From Bacillota bacterium (GTDB lineage: Bacteria > Bacillota > Clostridia > Clostridiales > Caloramatoraceae): a stretch of DNA of 27,241 nucleotides. The stretch's first letter is position 1, and each line of letters opens with the position of its first letter. The stretch is from NCBI GenBank assembly GCA_023415335.1, contig JAEZLD010000173.1, forward strand, positions 1 through 27,241, read 5' to 3'. Positions 7,803 to 16,587 of the stretch are shown here, in pieces. The translations under genes were made by a program, and so were the position numbers. The notes under the pieces were generated by a model that saw only the letters and a list, made by a program, of their open reading frames with translations, was not told where the DNA came from and did not search any database.

Positions 7803-8768
7803 ATGAAGGATGTAGTAATAGCTGTAAACGATTTATCTGTTGATTTTTATACTAGTGGGGGAAGCATATCCGCAGTGGATAAAGTGAGCTTTGACATTAA
7901 GAAAAATGAGATTTTTGCGCTTGTTGGAGAATCAGGCTGTGGCAAGTCCACAACTGCATCAGCTCTTATGAAACTAATAAGAGAACCTGGGAAAATTACA
8001 TCTGGAAGCATCATGTACGATTCAAAGGATATTGTAACAATGACTGAAAGAGAAATGACAAGTATAAGGGGAAAGGAATTGAGTATGATATTTCAAAATC
8101 CTCTTGATTCTTTAAATCCTGTACATAAGGTTGGCAAACAGATAGCAGAGGCGGTTGGTTTGGACAAAGCTTCTAAAAGAGATGCATGGAACCAGGCTTT
8201 AAAAATATTGAAGAGTGTAAAAATATCTGATGTTGAACAAAGGGCAAACAGTTACCCCTTTGAGCATAGTGGCGGAATGAGACAAAGGGTTATGATTGGA
8301 ATGATGATGTCAAGAAGTCCTAAGCTATTAATCGCTGATGAACCGACTACTGCACTTGATGTAACAATACAGGCACAGATACTTGATTTAATAAAGGAAT
8401 CAAGGGATAAGCTTGGCTCCTCTGTCTTAATAATTACACATGATTTTGGTATTGTAGCTGAAATAGCTGATAGAATTGGTGTTATGTATGCTGGAAATAT
8501 TGTGGAACTTGGGAATGTATTTACAATATTTGACAACCCAACTCATCCATATACAAAGCTGTTAATGAAGGCACTTCCAACTATTACAAAGAATGAAGGC
8601 AGGTTAAACACTATTCCGGGTAGTGTTCCAAATCTTAAAAGGCCTCCTGCCGGGTGCAGGTTTGCAGAAAGATGTCCTTTCAGTATGGAAATATGTAAGA
8701 TTGAAAGACCTGAAATGAGAGAAGTGGAAAAAGGCCATGAGGTTGCCTGTCATCTGGAGGTGAAATAA
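7803..8768 (+). CDS. Peptide ABC transporter ATP-binding protein, DppD/OppD type
   Basis: ABC ATPase of 321 residues: Walker A GESGCGKST (42-50), signature HSGGMRQR (155-162) and Walker B LLIADEP (175-181). The C-terminal oligopeptide-transporter extension carries PAGCRFAERCPFSMEIC and a final ACHL, the cysteine pattern usual for DppD/OppD. The signature motif begins with His rather than Leu, a harmless variant in this subfamily. GGAGG lies 6 nt before the ATG. It pairs with the ATPase encoded 2 bp downstream to energise import. Confidence 0.95.
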   Translation: MKDVVIAVNDLSVDFYTSGGSISAVDKVSFDIKKNEIFALVGESGCGKSTTASALMKLIREPGKITSGSIMYDSKDIVTMTEREMTSIRGKELSMIFQNPLDSLNPVHKVGKQIAEAVGLDKASKRDAWNQALKILKSVKISDVEQRANSYPFEHSGGMRQRVMIGMMMSRSPKLLIADEPTTALDVTIQAQILDLIKESRDKLGSSVLIITHDFGIVAEIADRIGVMYAGNIVELGNVFTIFDNPTHPYTKLLMKALPTITKNEGRLNTIPGSVPNLKRPPAGCRFAERCPFSMEICKIERPEMREVEKGHEVACHLEVK

Positions 8769-8770
8769 AT

Positions 8771-9748
8771 ATGGAAGAGCTAATAAAAATTGAAAATCTT
8801 AGAAAATATTATTCTTATAAAAAAGGGATTATAAGGAAAGATGTATTTCATACCAAGGCTGTAGATGATGTAAGTTTCTCAATATATAAGGGTGAAACCA
8901 TTGGAATTGTTGGAGAAAGCGGATGCGGAAAGAGCACACTTGCAAGGCTGCTGCTAAGGCTAACAGAACCAACAGACAGCAAAATCTTATATGAAGGAAA
9001 AAACATTCTTGAATTTTCTGGTAGACAATTACGAGAATTTCGAAAGAAAATTGGCATGGTTTTTCAAGATCCTGCATCTTCATTAAACCCAAGAGCAACT
9101 ATAAGACAAGCGTTAAGAAGGCAGTTAATAATAAACGGAATTGATAAAAGTGAATTAGATAAAATAATTATAAAAACAATCAGGGATGTTGGGCTTGATG
9201 AATCTTTTTTAGATAGATATCCCCATCAGTTAAGCGGAGGGCAGCAGCAGAGAGTCAGCATAGCCAGGGCTATAATTTTAAAACCGGAATTTCTTATTCT
9301 TGATGAGCCAACATCAGCACTTGATGTGTCTGTACAAGCTCAAATATTGAATTTACTCTTAGACATACAAAAGGAATACAAACTCACGTACTTTTTTATA
9401 ACCCATAATTTACATGTTGTAAGATATATAAGTGACAGAATTGGGGTAATGTATCTTGGTAAGTTGGTAGAACTGGGAACAATAGATGAAATTTATAAAA
9501 ATCCAGTTCACCCATATACCTATGGGCTGTTATCGGCATCTCCTATATTATCTCCAAGCAATAGAGGAAGGAATAAGTTTACATTAATAGGCGAACCACC
9601 AAGTGCAGTGTGCCCTCCTGGAGGCTGCAGGCTTCATCCCAGGTGCCCCTATAAGCTTGATATTTGTGAGAAAGAGGTTCCTGAATTAATAGATGTTGGG
9701 AAAAATCACAGTGCAGCATGTCATAGAATTGGAGAAATAAAATTTTAG
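8771..9748 (+). CDS. Peptide ABC transporter ATP-binding protein, DppF/OppF type
   Basis: Second ABC ATPase, 325 residues: Walker A GESGCGKST (48-56), signature LSGGQQQR (154-161), Walker B FLILDEPTSALD (174-185), and a C-terminal extension GCRLHPRCPYKLDIC typical of OppF/DppF. It starts 2 bp after the preceding stop with GGAGGTGA inside the previous gene's 3' end, so the two ATPases are probably made in equal amounts. This completes a five-component importer. The next gene begins 17 bp on. Confidence 0.95.
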   Translation: MEELIKIENLRKYYSYKKGIIRKDVFHTKAVDDVSFSIYKGETIGIVGESGCGKSTLARLLLRLTEPTDSKILYEGKNILEFSGRQLREFRKKIGMVFQDPASSLNPRATIRQALRRQLIINGIDKSELDKIIIKTIRDVGLDESFLDRYPHQLSGGQQQRVSIARAIILKPEFLILDEPTSALDVSVQAQILNLLLDIQKEYKLTYFFITHNLHVVRYISDRIGVMYLGKLVELGTIDEIYKNPVHPYTYGLLSASPILSPSNRGRNKFTLIGEPPSAVCPPGGCRLHPRCPYKLDICEKEVPELIDVGKNHSAACHRIGEIKF

Positions 9749-9765
9749 ACTATGGAGGAAAAGCT

Positions 9766-11220
9766 ATGATTGATGATAGATTGAGAGGACTTAAGGAATT
9801 TATAAAAGAAAAAATGCAAGAATGGAATATTCCTGGAACAGCAGTCGGTGTAATAAAAGGCGGGGAGATCATATTTAGTGAAGGTATAGGAATGAGGAGT
9901 ATTAAGGAGAAACTTGAAGTAACTACTGATACCTTATTTTCGATTGCCTCAATGACAAAACCCTTTACATCAACAGCCATTGCAATCCTTGTGGATGAAG
10001 GAAAGCTGGAATGGGATAAGCCGATAAAAAATTACATACCTGAAGTTAAGTTATATGATGAATTTGCAACAGAACACTTAACAGTAAGAGATATTTTGAG
10101 TCATAGAACAGGACTTCCAAGACATGATTATATGTGGGAAGGCTGTCCATTTACCAGAGATGAAATAGTAGATAGGATTAAATATCTAAAGCCTTCGAAG
10201 GAATTTAGAACAACATATCAGTATCAGAATCTTATGTTTGTTCTTGGAGGATACTTGATAGAAAGGGTTACGGGAAAGACTTGGGAAGAATTTGTTAAGA
10301 AAAGAATATTTGATCAGCTTGGTATGAACAGAAGTAACTTTTCTTCGAATGAGAGTCTTAAATGCAGTAACTATGCTCATCCATATGTAAATCGAGATGG
10401 GGAGCTTAAGGAAATCGAATTTGGAAATAAGGATGCAGTAGGACCAGCTGGAACAATAAATTCTACCATTGAGGATATATTAAAATGGTACATGCTTCAG
10501 ATAAAAAAGGGGAAATGGGGAAATAAACAAATAGTATCTGAAGGAAATCTTAAGGAAACACATACACCCCATACAATAATTCCCGGAGGCCCTATCAGCT
10601 TTAAGGAAATGCCCTATTCAAGCTATGGGCTGGGATGGTTTGTTCAGCCATACAGAGGAAATAATTCAATATACCATACAGGCAGTATTTATGGTTTTGG
10701 TTCTGTTGGCGCTTTTATGCCGGATGAAGAAATAGGTGTAATAGTATTAAGCAATAGCGAGCAATCATATATGTTTAATATAGCAATTAAAAATATTATA
10801 TTCGATAGGCTCCTTGGAATTAGTGAAATAGACTGGCTGTCACGCTACAGGGAGATTGACGAGAAAATGAAGGATGAAGTAAGACAGCAGAATTCAAAAA
10901 TTAATGGTGAAAGGATACCTGGCACCTCTCCTTCCCATAGGCTTGAGGAATATGCGGGCATTTATGTGCATCCAGGCTATGGAGATATTTCTGTAGGTGT
11001 TAAAGACAATTCATTGTATGTAGATTTTCACATGCATCATCTTGAGCTTAAGCATCAGCATTATGATTCATTTTTATGGGATATGAATAAATTCAGTGCT
11101 GCAACTATGGTTGTTAGCTTTGGTACTAACAAGGAAGGGAAAGTAGATTGCATCTCTGTGCCCTTTGAAACCTCGGTTGAAGATATAATATTTAAAAAGA
11201 CACAAAAAAATACATTATAG
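9766..11220 (+). CDS. S12-family serine peptidase (CubicO/Pab87-like), paralogue 1
   Basis: Beta-lactamase-fold serine hydrolase of 484 residues. Motif 1 is Ser62-Met-Thr-Lys65, motif 2 Tyr153-Gln-Asn155, motif 3 His304-Thr-Gly306. After the catalytic domain (about 1-360) comes a small beta-rich C-terminal domain with EEYAGIYVHPGYGDISV, the DUF3471/Pab87-type barrel found in archaeal Pab87 and D-aminopeptidase relatives. No signal peptide, so it acts in the cytoplasm on imported substrate. GGAGG precedes the ATG. Known S12 members of this architecture cleave peptides with D-residues, and the position next to a peptide importer supports peptidase rather than antibiotic-resistance function. Exact specificity is not readable. 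Two paralogues follow in the same operon. Confidence 0.85.
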   Translation: MIDDRLRGLKEFIKEKMQEWNIPGTAVGVIKGGEIIFSEGIGMRSIKEKLEVTTDTLFSIASMTKPFTSTAIAILVDEGKLEWDKPIKNYIPEVKLYDEFATEHLTVRDILSHRTGLPRHDYMWEGCPFTRDEIVDRIKYLKPSKEFRTTYQYQNLMFVLGGYLIERVTGKTWEEFVKKRIFDQLGMNRSNFSSNESLKCSNYAHPYVNRDGELKEIEFGNKDAVGPAGTINSTIEDILKWYMLQIKKGKWGNKQIVSEGNLKETHTPHTIIPGGPISFKEMPYSSYGLGWFVQPYRGNNSIYHTGSIYGFGSVGAFMPDEEIGVIVLSNSEQSYMFNIAIKNIIFDRLLGISEIDWLSRYREIDEKMKDEVRQQNSKINGERIPGTSPSHRLEEYAGIYVHPGYGDISVGVKDNSLYVDFHMHHLELKHQHYDSFLWDMNKFSAATMVVSFGTNKEGKVDCISVPFETSVEDIIFKKTQKNTL

Positions 11221-11232
11221 GAGGTTTGGCTG

Positions 11233-12276
11233 GTGGTTGATATAAGAGAAAGAATTGATTCATTACATAATAGGATAATGATAGTAGATGCACACTTGGA
11301 CCTGGCAGTAGATGTTTTTAATAAAAGAAAAGAAGGAAAAAGAAAGGTTATTGAAAGCTACTATTTAGACGGTTTTAAAACCGGAGGGGTAGATGTTGTT
11401 GTATCCTCTTTATTTATTGATGATCAGTATCTGCCAGAAATGGCATTGAGATATGCGCTGGATCAAATAGCTGCTATCCTTGAAGACATTAATGAATCTA
11501 AAGAAAAAATTATGCTATGTAAAAGCTATGATGACATACTAAATGCTAAGGAAAAAGGAAAGCTTGCAATACTATTGGCATTTGAAGGAGTAGAGCCATT
11601 AGGTGATGATATAAATCTTCTCAGTATATTCTACGAGCTTGGGGTAAGAATACTTGGTGTATGCTGGAGCAGAAGAAACTATGCAGCAGACGGCTGCTGC
11701 TTCAGCTATATTAAGGAGGATCAGGGCGGAGGATTAACTGACTTCGGAGTTCAGCTGATAAAAAAGGCAGAGGAACTTGGAATGATTGTAGATGTAAGTC
11801 ATATAAATGATCAGGGTTTTTTTGATACTGCAAGAACCGCAAGGGGCGCTGTCATTGCATCCCATTCAAACTGTAGAAGCATTGCCCATATTAAAAGAAA
11901 CCTGACTGATGAACAGATTAAAGCAATAGCGGCCTCGGGTGGGGTAATTGGAATAAATGCAGTAAGTATAATTGCATCTGATAATGAAAAAGCTGATGTA
12001 AATATTCTTGTGGAACATATGAAGCATATTAAAAACCTTGTCGGAGTGAAGCATATAGGCTTGGGTTTTGATTTATGCGACCAAACTTTTAGTACAAATA
12101 ACGATCATAATATTTTTGTGGATGGCATTTGTAGAATACATTACGACCTTATAAAGGGGCACAAGGATTTGTATAAGCTAACTGAAGCATTATTGTTGCA
12201 GGGCTTTGAAGAAGTAGATATAGAAATGATTTACGGCAGGAATTTTTTAAATGTGTTTAAAAAATACATAGGGTAA
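11233..12276 (+). CDS. Membrane-dipeptidase family (M19, renal dipeptidase-like) metallopeptidase
   Basis: Zinc dipeptidase of 347 residues. The ligand set of family M19 is visible: His21-x-Asp23 (DAHLDL), Glu118 (AFEGVEPL), His190 (VDVSHIND) and His211 (IASHSNCR), followed by the family segment RNLTDEQIKAIAASGGVIGIN. Bacterial relatives cut dipeptides, notably those with a C-terminal D-amino acid. There is no signal peptide or membrane anchor, so it is cytoplasmic despite the family name. I use a GTG start at 11233, with GGAGG 8 nt upstream overlapping the previous stop codon. It sits between S12 paralogues 1 and 2 in the operon, a natural partner to take dipeptides released by them. Confidence 0.92.
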   Translation: MVDIRERIDSLHNRIMIVDAHLDLAVDVFNKRKEGKRKVIESYYLDGFKTGGVDVVVSSLFIDDQYLPEMALRYALDQIAAILEDINESKEKIMLCKSYDDILNAKEKGKLAILLAFEGVEPLGDDINLLSIFYELGVRILGVCWSRRNYAADGCCFSYIKEDQGGGLTDFGVQLIKKAEELGMIVDVSHINDQGFFDTARTARGAVIASHSNCRSIAHIKRNLTDEQIKAIAASGGVIGINAVSIIASDNEKADVNILVEHMKHIKNLVGVKHIGLGFDLCDQTFSTNNDHNIFVDGICRIHYDLIKGHKDLYKLTEALLLQGFEEVDIEMIYGRNFLNVFKKYIG

Positions 12277-12296
12277 ATAATGAAAAGGAGACCGTT

Positions 12297-13745
12297 ATGA
12301 AAGATAGTTCAATGGATAAATTAAAAAATCTTGAGGAACTTGTTAGCTTAAAAATGAAGGAATGGAAGGTTCCAGGAACATGTGTTGCAGTAATAAAGGA
12401 TGGATCTGTAATACTAAACAGAGCCTTTGGACATAGAAACATGAAGGAAAATTTAGAGACAAGCTCTGATACACTTTTTGCTATAGCTTCAATGAGCAAA
12501 GCCTTTACAGCGGCAGCACTGGGAATTCTTGTGGATGAGGGGAAGCTTGAATGGGATACACCTATCAGGAATTATATACCTGAGTTTGAACTATATAATG
12601 ATTATGCAAGTATTAATGTAACACCAAGGGATCTGGCATGTCACAGAACAGGGCTTCCAAGACATGAATTCATGTGGCACGGAGCCAAGTTCTCAAGAAG
12701 GGAAATTGTAGATAAAGTAAGGCATTTGGAGCCTAATTTAGATTTTAGATATGGTTATCAATATCAGAATCAGATGTATGTGGTTTTAGGATATCTTGTA
12801 GAGAGGCTTACAGGTGTAAGCTGGGAGGAATTTGTAAGGAACAGGATATTAAAACCTCTAGGCATGGAAAATACCAATTTTTCAATAATAGATAGTTTTA
12901 AAAGCCCGGATTTTGCAATGCCATATGGTGAAAAGGATGGTGAAATTGTAGAATTAAACTTTAAAAATGTTGATGGTGTCGGGCCAGCAGGTTGTATTAA
13001 TTCATCCTTAAATGACATGATAAAATGGTTTCTTTTAAATATGAATAAGGGTAAGCTGGAGGGAAAACAGATAATCTCAGATAAAAGTATTGCTGAGACT
13101 TATTCCCCCCAGAGCATAATCAATGATTCCACCATTAGATTTAAGGAAATACCGTACTTAAGCTATGGTATGGGATGGGAGGTTCAAATTTATAGAGGAC
13201 ATAATATAGTACAACATGATGGAAGTATAACAGGCTTTTCGGCAATGGGTGCTTTTCTCCCAGATGATGATCTGGGAGTTATAATTCTTACAAACAAATA
13301 TGGTGCAGGAATTTTTAATAATATTCTGCTCTATAATATCATAGATAATATGCTTGAGATGGATGTCATCGATTGGAATGGCAGGTACAGGGAGCTGATT
13401 GATAAATTTAAAGCTCTCCAGAACAATCAAAAATCACAGCTCGAAAATGAAAAAAAAGAAAATACACACCCATCCCACCCTTTATCTGAGTATGCAGGGG
13501 AGTATATTCATCCGGGTTACGGAAAGCTATATATAAAAATAGAGGGAAATGCCCTTAAACTCCATTTTAATGAGTTTAAAAAATTCTTGAAGCATTATCA
13601 TTATGATGTATTTTCATTTAGTATGGAGGAGTTTGGAATACCGCCTATTCTAATAAATTTTAATATAAATAGCAAGGGTAATATTAGCAGTGTATCAATA
13701 CCAATGGAGCCTGCTGTTAAGGATATAGTATTTATTAAAAATTAG
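12297..13745 (+). CDS. S12-family serine peptidase (CubicO/Pab87-like), paralogue 2
   Basis: Same architecture as the gene at 9766 (482 residues, no signal peptide, C-terminal barrel beginning SEYAGEYIHPGYGKLYI). Catalytic motifs are Ser65-Met-Ser-Lys68, Tyr156-Gln-Asn158 and His307-Asp-Gly309. The third motif differs from paralogue 1 (HDG against HTG), and that loop faces the substrate carboxylate in beta-lactamase-fold enzymes, so specificity may differ. AGGAGA lies 6 nt before the ATG. Segments such as TGLPRHEFMW and SSYGLGW/SYGMGW are shared among all three copies, indicating tandem duplication in this lineage or an ancestor. Confidence 0.85.
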   Translation: MKDSSMDKLKNLEELVSLKMKEWKVPGTCVAVIKDGSVILNRAFGHRNMKENLETSSDTLFAIASMSKAFTAAALGILVDEGKLEWDTPIRNYIPEFELYNDYASINVTPRDLACHRTGLPRHEFMWHGAKFSRREIVDKVRHLEPNLDFRYGYQYQNQMYVVLGYLVERLTGVSWEEFVRNRILKPLGMENTNFSIIDSFKSPDFAMPYGEKDGEIVELNFKNVDGVGPAGCINSSLNDMIKWFLLNMNKGKLEGKQIISDKSIAETYSPQSIINDSTIRFKEIPYLSYGMGWEVQIYRGHNIVQHDGSITGFSAMGAFLPDDDLGVIILTNKYGAGIFNNILLYNIIDNMLEMDVIDWNGRYRELIDKFKALQNNQKSQLENEKKENTHPSHPLSEYAGEYIHPGYGKLYIKIEGNALKLHFNEFKKFLKHYHYDVFSFSMEEFGIPPILINFNINSKGNISSVSIPMEPAVKDIVFIKN

Positions 13746-13768
13746 CTATTTTTGGTGAGGTGAGAATA

Positions 13769-15229
13769 TTGAAGCAAGAGATAAATCAAAGTACTGCTTT
13801 TATAAAGACCTTTGTATTAGAACAGCTTATGGAATGGAATATTCCGGGTATTGCAATTTCTATTATAAAAAATGGAGAGGTTATTTTTAGAGAGGGTATA
13901 GGATTAAGAAATATAAGTGAAGGCTTTAATGTCACCCCAGAGACCATATTTCCAATTGCAAGCATCACAAAATCATTTACTTCAGCAGCACTTGCAATAC
14001 TTGAGGATGAAGGCAAGCTCCATTGGGATGAACCCATAAAAAAATACCTTCCGGAATTTGATTTAATTGACCCATATGTAGGAAGTCGTGTAACTATTAG
14101 AGATATTCTTTGTCATAGGACAGGCTTACCAAGGCATGATATGGTTTTGGAAAATTCAGACTATAAGAGAATGGATATACATAAAAAAGTAAGACATCTG
14201 GAGCTAAGTAAAAGTTTTAGAACACACTGGCAATATAATAACCACATGTATGTAATTGCAGGGCACCTGGTTGAGGTACTTACTAAAATCAGGTGGGAGG
14301 ATTTTGTTAAGAATAGGTTATTTGATTTGCTGGAGATGAAAAGCAGCAGCTTTTCCATTAAGGATATCAAAGGGTCATCAAATTATGCACTTCCTTATGC
14401 AGAGGAAAGCAATAATATTTTTGAAATTCCATTTTATGATATATGTGAATGTGGCCCGTCAGGCTCAATTAATTCAAATATTATTGATATGGAAAAATGG
14501 ATAATGCTTCATATGAGTAAAGGGAAGTATAAAGACAAACAGATTATATCTGAAAAAAATATAAATGAAATGCATACCTCTAGTATGATAATAAGGGAGG
14601 GTATTCCCTATCACTTCAAAGAGATCCCATATGCAGCCTATGGTTTAGGCTGGTTTGTCCAACCCTATAGAGGCTTTAACCATATTTATCATGGAGGAGT
14701 GATTGATGGTTTTGGTTCCCTTGCAGCCATTATTCCAGAGGAGGATTTAGGGATTATTATTCTCACTAATAAAAGTGGCTCCGGATTATTCAATAGGATG
14801 ATTTGTTATAGTGTATTTGATATGATTCTTGGACTTGATAGAATACCATGGAATTTAAGATTTAAAGAGTTACATAATAAAAGCAAAAAAGCTGTAATAT
14901 CACAAATTGAAAAGATGGATTCCATGTTAAAGGAAGGCATAGAGCCAATATGTCCAATAAAGGATTATATAGGAAGCTATATTAATGCGGGCTATGGAAG
15001 TATAGAAGTTAAATTTTATGATAATAAACTTCAATTGGTATATGGAAATAAAATAGTTAACATACAGCATTATAAAAACAATATATTTTTACCATATCCT
15101 AATGACGTTAATAATTTGCCTCTTCAGATAAGGTTTAATAGTGACAGAGCAGGAAATATCAAAGCTCTTGAAATACCTTTCGAGTCAAATGTTAAAGATA
15201 TAGTGTTTACAAGGAACAATGTTGTTTAA
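13769..15229 (+). CDS. S12-family serine peptidase (CubicO/Pab87-like), paralogue 3
   Basis: Third copy, 486 residues from the TTG at 13769. GAGGTGA (13757-13763) is correctly placed for that TTG; the in-frame GTG at 13760 lies inside the ribosome-binding site and is a poor choice. Numbered from the TTG, the motifs are Ser65-Ile-Thr-Lys68, Tyr156-Asn-Asn158 and His308-Gly-Gly310. Motifs 2 and 3 both differ from the other copies (YNN for YQN, HGG for HTG/HDG). The C-terminal barrel is present (IKDYIGSYINAGYGSIEV). No signal peptide. All catalytic residues are retained, so it is presumably active, with a shifted substrate range. Confidence 0.84.
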   Translation: MKQEINQSTAFIKTFVLEQLMEWNIPGIAISIIKNGEVIFREGIGLRNISEGFNVTPETIFPIASITKSFTSAALAILEDEGKLHWDEPIKKYLPEFDLIDPYVGSRVTIRDILCHRTGLPRHDMVLENSDYKRMDIHKKVRHLELSKSFRTHWQYNNHMYVIAGHLVEVLTKIRWEDFVKNRLFDLLEMKSSSFSIKDIKGSSNYALPYAEESNNIFEIPFYDICECGPSGSINSNIIDMEKWIMLHMSKGKYKDKQIISEKNINEMHTSSMIIREGIPYHFKEIPYAAYGLGWFVQPYRGFNHIYHGGVIDGFGSLAAIIPEEDLGIIILTNKSGSGLFNRMICYSVFDMILGLDRIPWNLRFKELHNKSKKAVISQIEKMDSMLKEGIEPICPIKDYIGSYINAGYGSIEVKFYDNKLQLVYGNKIVNIQHYKNNIFLPYPNDVNNLPLQIRFNSDRAGNIKALEIPFESNVKDIVFTRNNVV

Positions 15230-15291
15230 TTGATGTAAGGTTTCAAGATGGTTATAGAAAGTTTATGAATGATTGTAATGGGGGAAGAAGG

Positions 15292-16527
15292 ATGATTGAT
15301 ACAAAGGATATTGAAGCTATAAGAGTTCAATATAATGAAAAAAGCAGGAAAACAAATTCGGTAAATAGATATTTGAATTTCTTTACTAATAAGGAGTCAG
15401 AACACATAACAAAGTACCATTCTAGTATTTACGGGTTTAATCCAACACCTATAATAAGTCTTGATAGACTTGCAGAAGAAATTGGAGTAAAAAAAATATT
15501 GATGAAGGATGAGTCCCACAGATTGGGGTTGAATGCATTTAAAGTATTAGGTGCTTCATATTCAATTGGTAGAACCCTATGCAAGCAGCTTGGATTAAAC
15601 ATTGAGGAGGTTAGCTTTGATTATTTAAAATCTGATGAAATTAGAAATAGAACTGGACAGTTAACCTTTACATCTGCAACAGATGGAAATCATGGCAGGG
15701 CTGTGGCATGGTCAGCTATACAGCTAGGACATAAGGCGGTCATTTTCCTTCCAAAGGGCTCTGTCAAAAGAAGGGTTGATGCAATACGCAATATTGGAGC
15801 AGAAGTACACGTTACTGATTTGAATTATGATGATACAGTCAAGTTTGTATCAAAAAAAGCTACAGAGAATAACTGGATAATGATACAGGATACCTCATGG
15901 GAGGGATATGAAGAGGCTCCAAGGTGGATAATGCAGGGATACATGACTATGGCTGGAGAAGCTGCTGAGCAAATTAATAGGATGGGAATAGTAAGTCCAA
16001 CCCATATGTTTTTACAGGCTGGAGTTGGCTCCATGGCAGCAGCAGTATTAGCATATTATAATAATATATACGGTAAGAAGTATCCTTTAACAATTACCGT
16101 GGAATCCGAAAGTGCAGATTGTTTTTACAAATCAATTTCTATAGGTGATGGTAATGCACATAAAACAAATGGGGATCTGCATACTATAATGGCAGGATTG
16201 GCATGTGGTATCCCTAACCCCATGGCATTTGAGATATTAAGGGATTTTTCTGATTTTTTTATTTCCTGTAATGATTCTGTTACTGCAAGGGGAATTCGAG
16301 TTGGTGGAAATCCATTGATTGGAGATCCTAAAATTATATGTGGTGAAAGTGGTGCAGTAGGATTAGGACTACTTACATTAATAATGACAAAGGATGAATA
16401 TAGCGATATAAGGAAACAAATGAACCTGAACCGTGAATCAATAGTACTTTTATTTAACACTGAGGGTGATACAGACCCTGATAATTATAGAAGTATAGTA
16501 TGGGACGGGAAGTACCCCAATTTATAA
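15292..16527 (+). CDS. dpaL: Diaminopropionate ammonia-lyase
   Basis: PLP enzyme of fold type II, 411 residues from the ATG at 15292, which has GGGGG 7 nt upstream; an in-frame ATG at 15265 lacks a good site. Schiff-base Lys84 lies in GLNAFKVLGAS, and the two acidic residues used by E. coli YgeX/DpaL appear as Asp131 (ATDGNHGR) and Asp200 (QDTSWEGY), 69 residues apart as in that enzyme. Further family marks are PRWIMQGYMTMAGEA, MAGLACGIPNP and the C-terminal NTEGDTDPDNYRSIVWDGK. The enzyme converts D- or L-2,3-diaminopropionate to pyruvate and two ammonia, and also acts on D-serine. Within this operon it would destroy a released amino acid, giving pyruvate for energy. Threonine dehydratase is the main lookalike but lacks these segments. 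Confidence 0.93.
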   Translation: MIDTKDIEAIRVQYNEKSRKTNSVNRYLNFFTNKESEHITKYHSSIYGFNPTPIISLDRLAEEIGVKKILMKDESHRLGLNAFKVLGASYSIGRTLCKQLGLNIEEVSFDYLKSDEIRNRTGQLTFTSATDGNHGRAVAWSAIQLGHKAVIFLPKGSVKRRVDAIRNIGAEVHVTDLNYDDTVKFVSKKATENNWIMIQDTSWEGYEEAPRWIMQGYMTMAGEAAEQINRMGIVSPTHMFLQAGVGSMAAAVLAYYNNIYGKKYPLTITVESESADCFYKSISIGDGNAHKTNGDLHTIMAGLACGIPNPMAFEILRDFSDFFISCNDSVTARGIRVGGNPLIGDPKIICGESGAVGLGLLTLIMTKDEYSDIRKQMNLNRESIVLLFNTEGDTDPDNYRSIVWDGKYPNL

Positions 16528-16587
16528 AAGCCGGATTACCATCTATAGGAAACAATTCTAAAATAATAGTTATAATGAGGTGATTTA

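Noticed and set aside
4332..9748. Interpretation of the importer as a nickel transporter
   Set aside because: The family is shared, but there are no nickel-enzyme genes or metal regulators nearby, and the downstream genes are peptidases.
9766..15229. Interpretation of the S12 genes as beta-lactamases for antibiotic resistance
   Set aside because: They lack signal peptides, carry a C-terminal DUF3471/Pab87-like domain, and sit in a peptide uptake operon; class C beta-lactamases are exported and have KTG.
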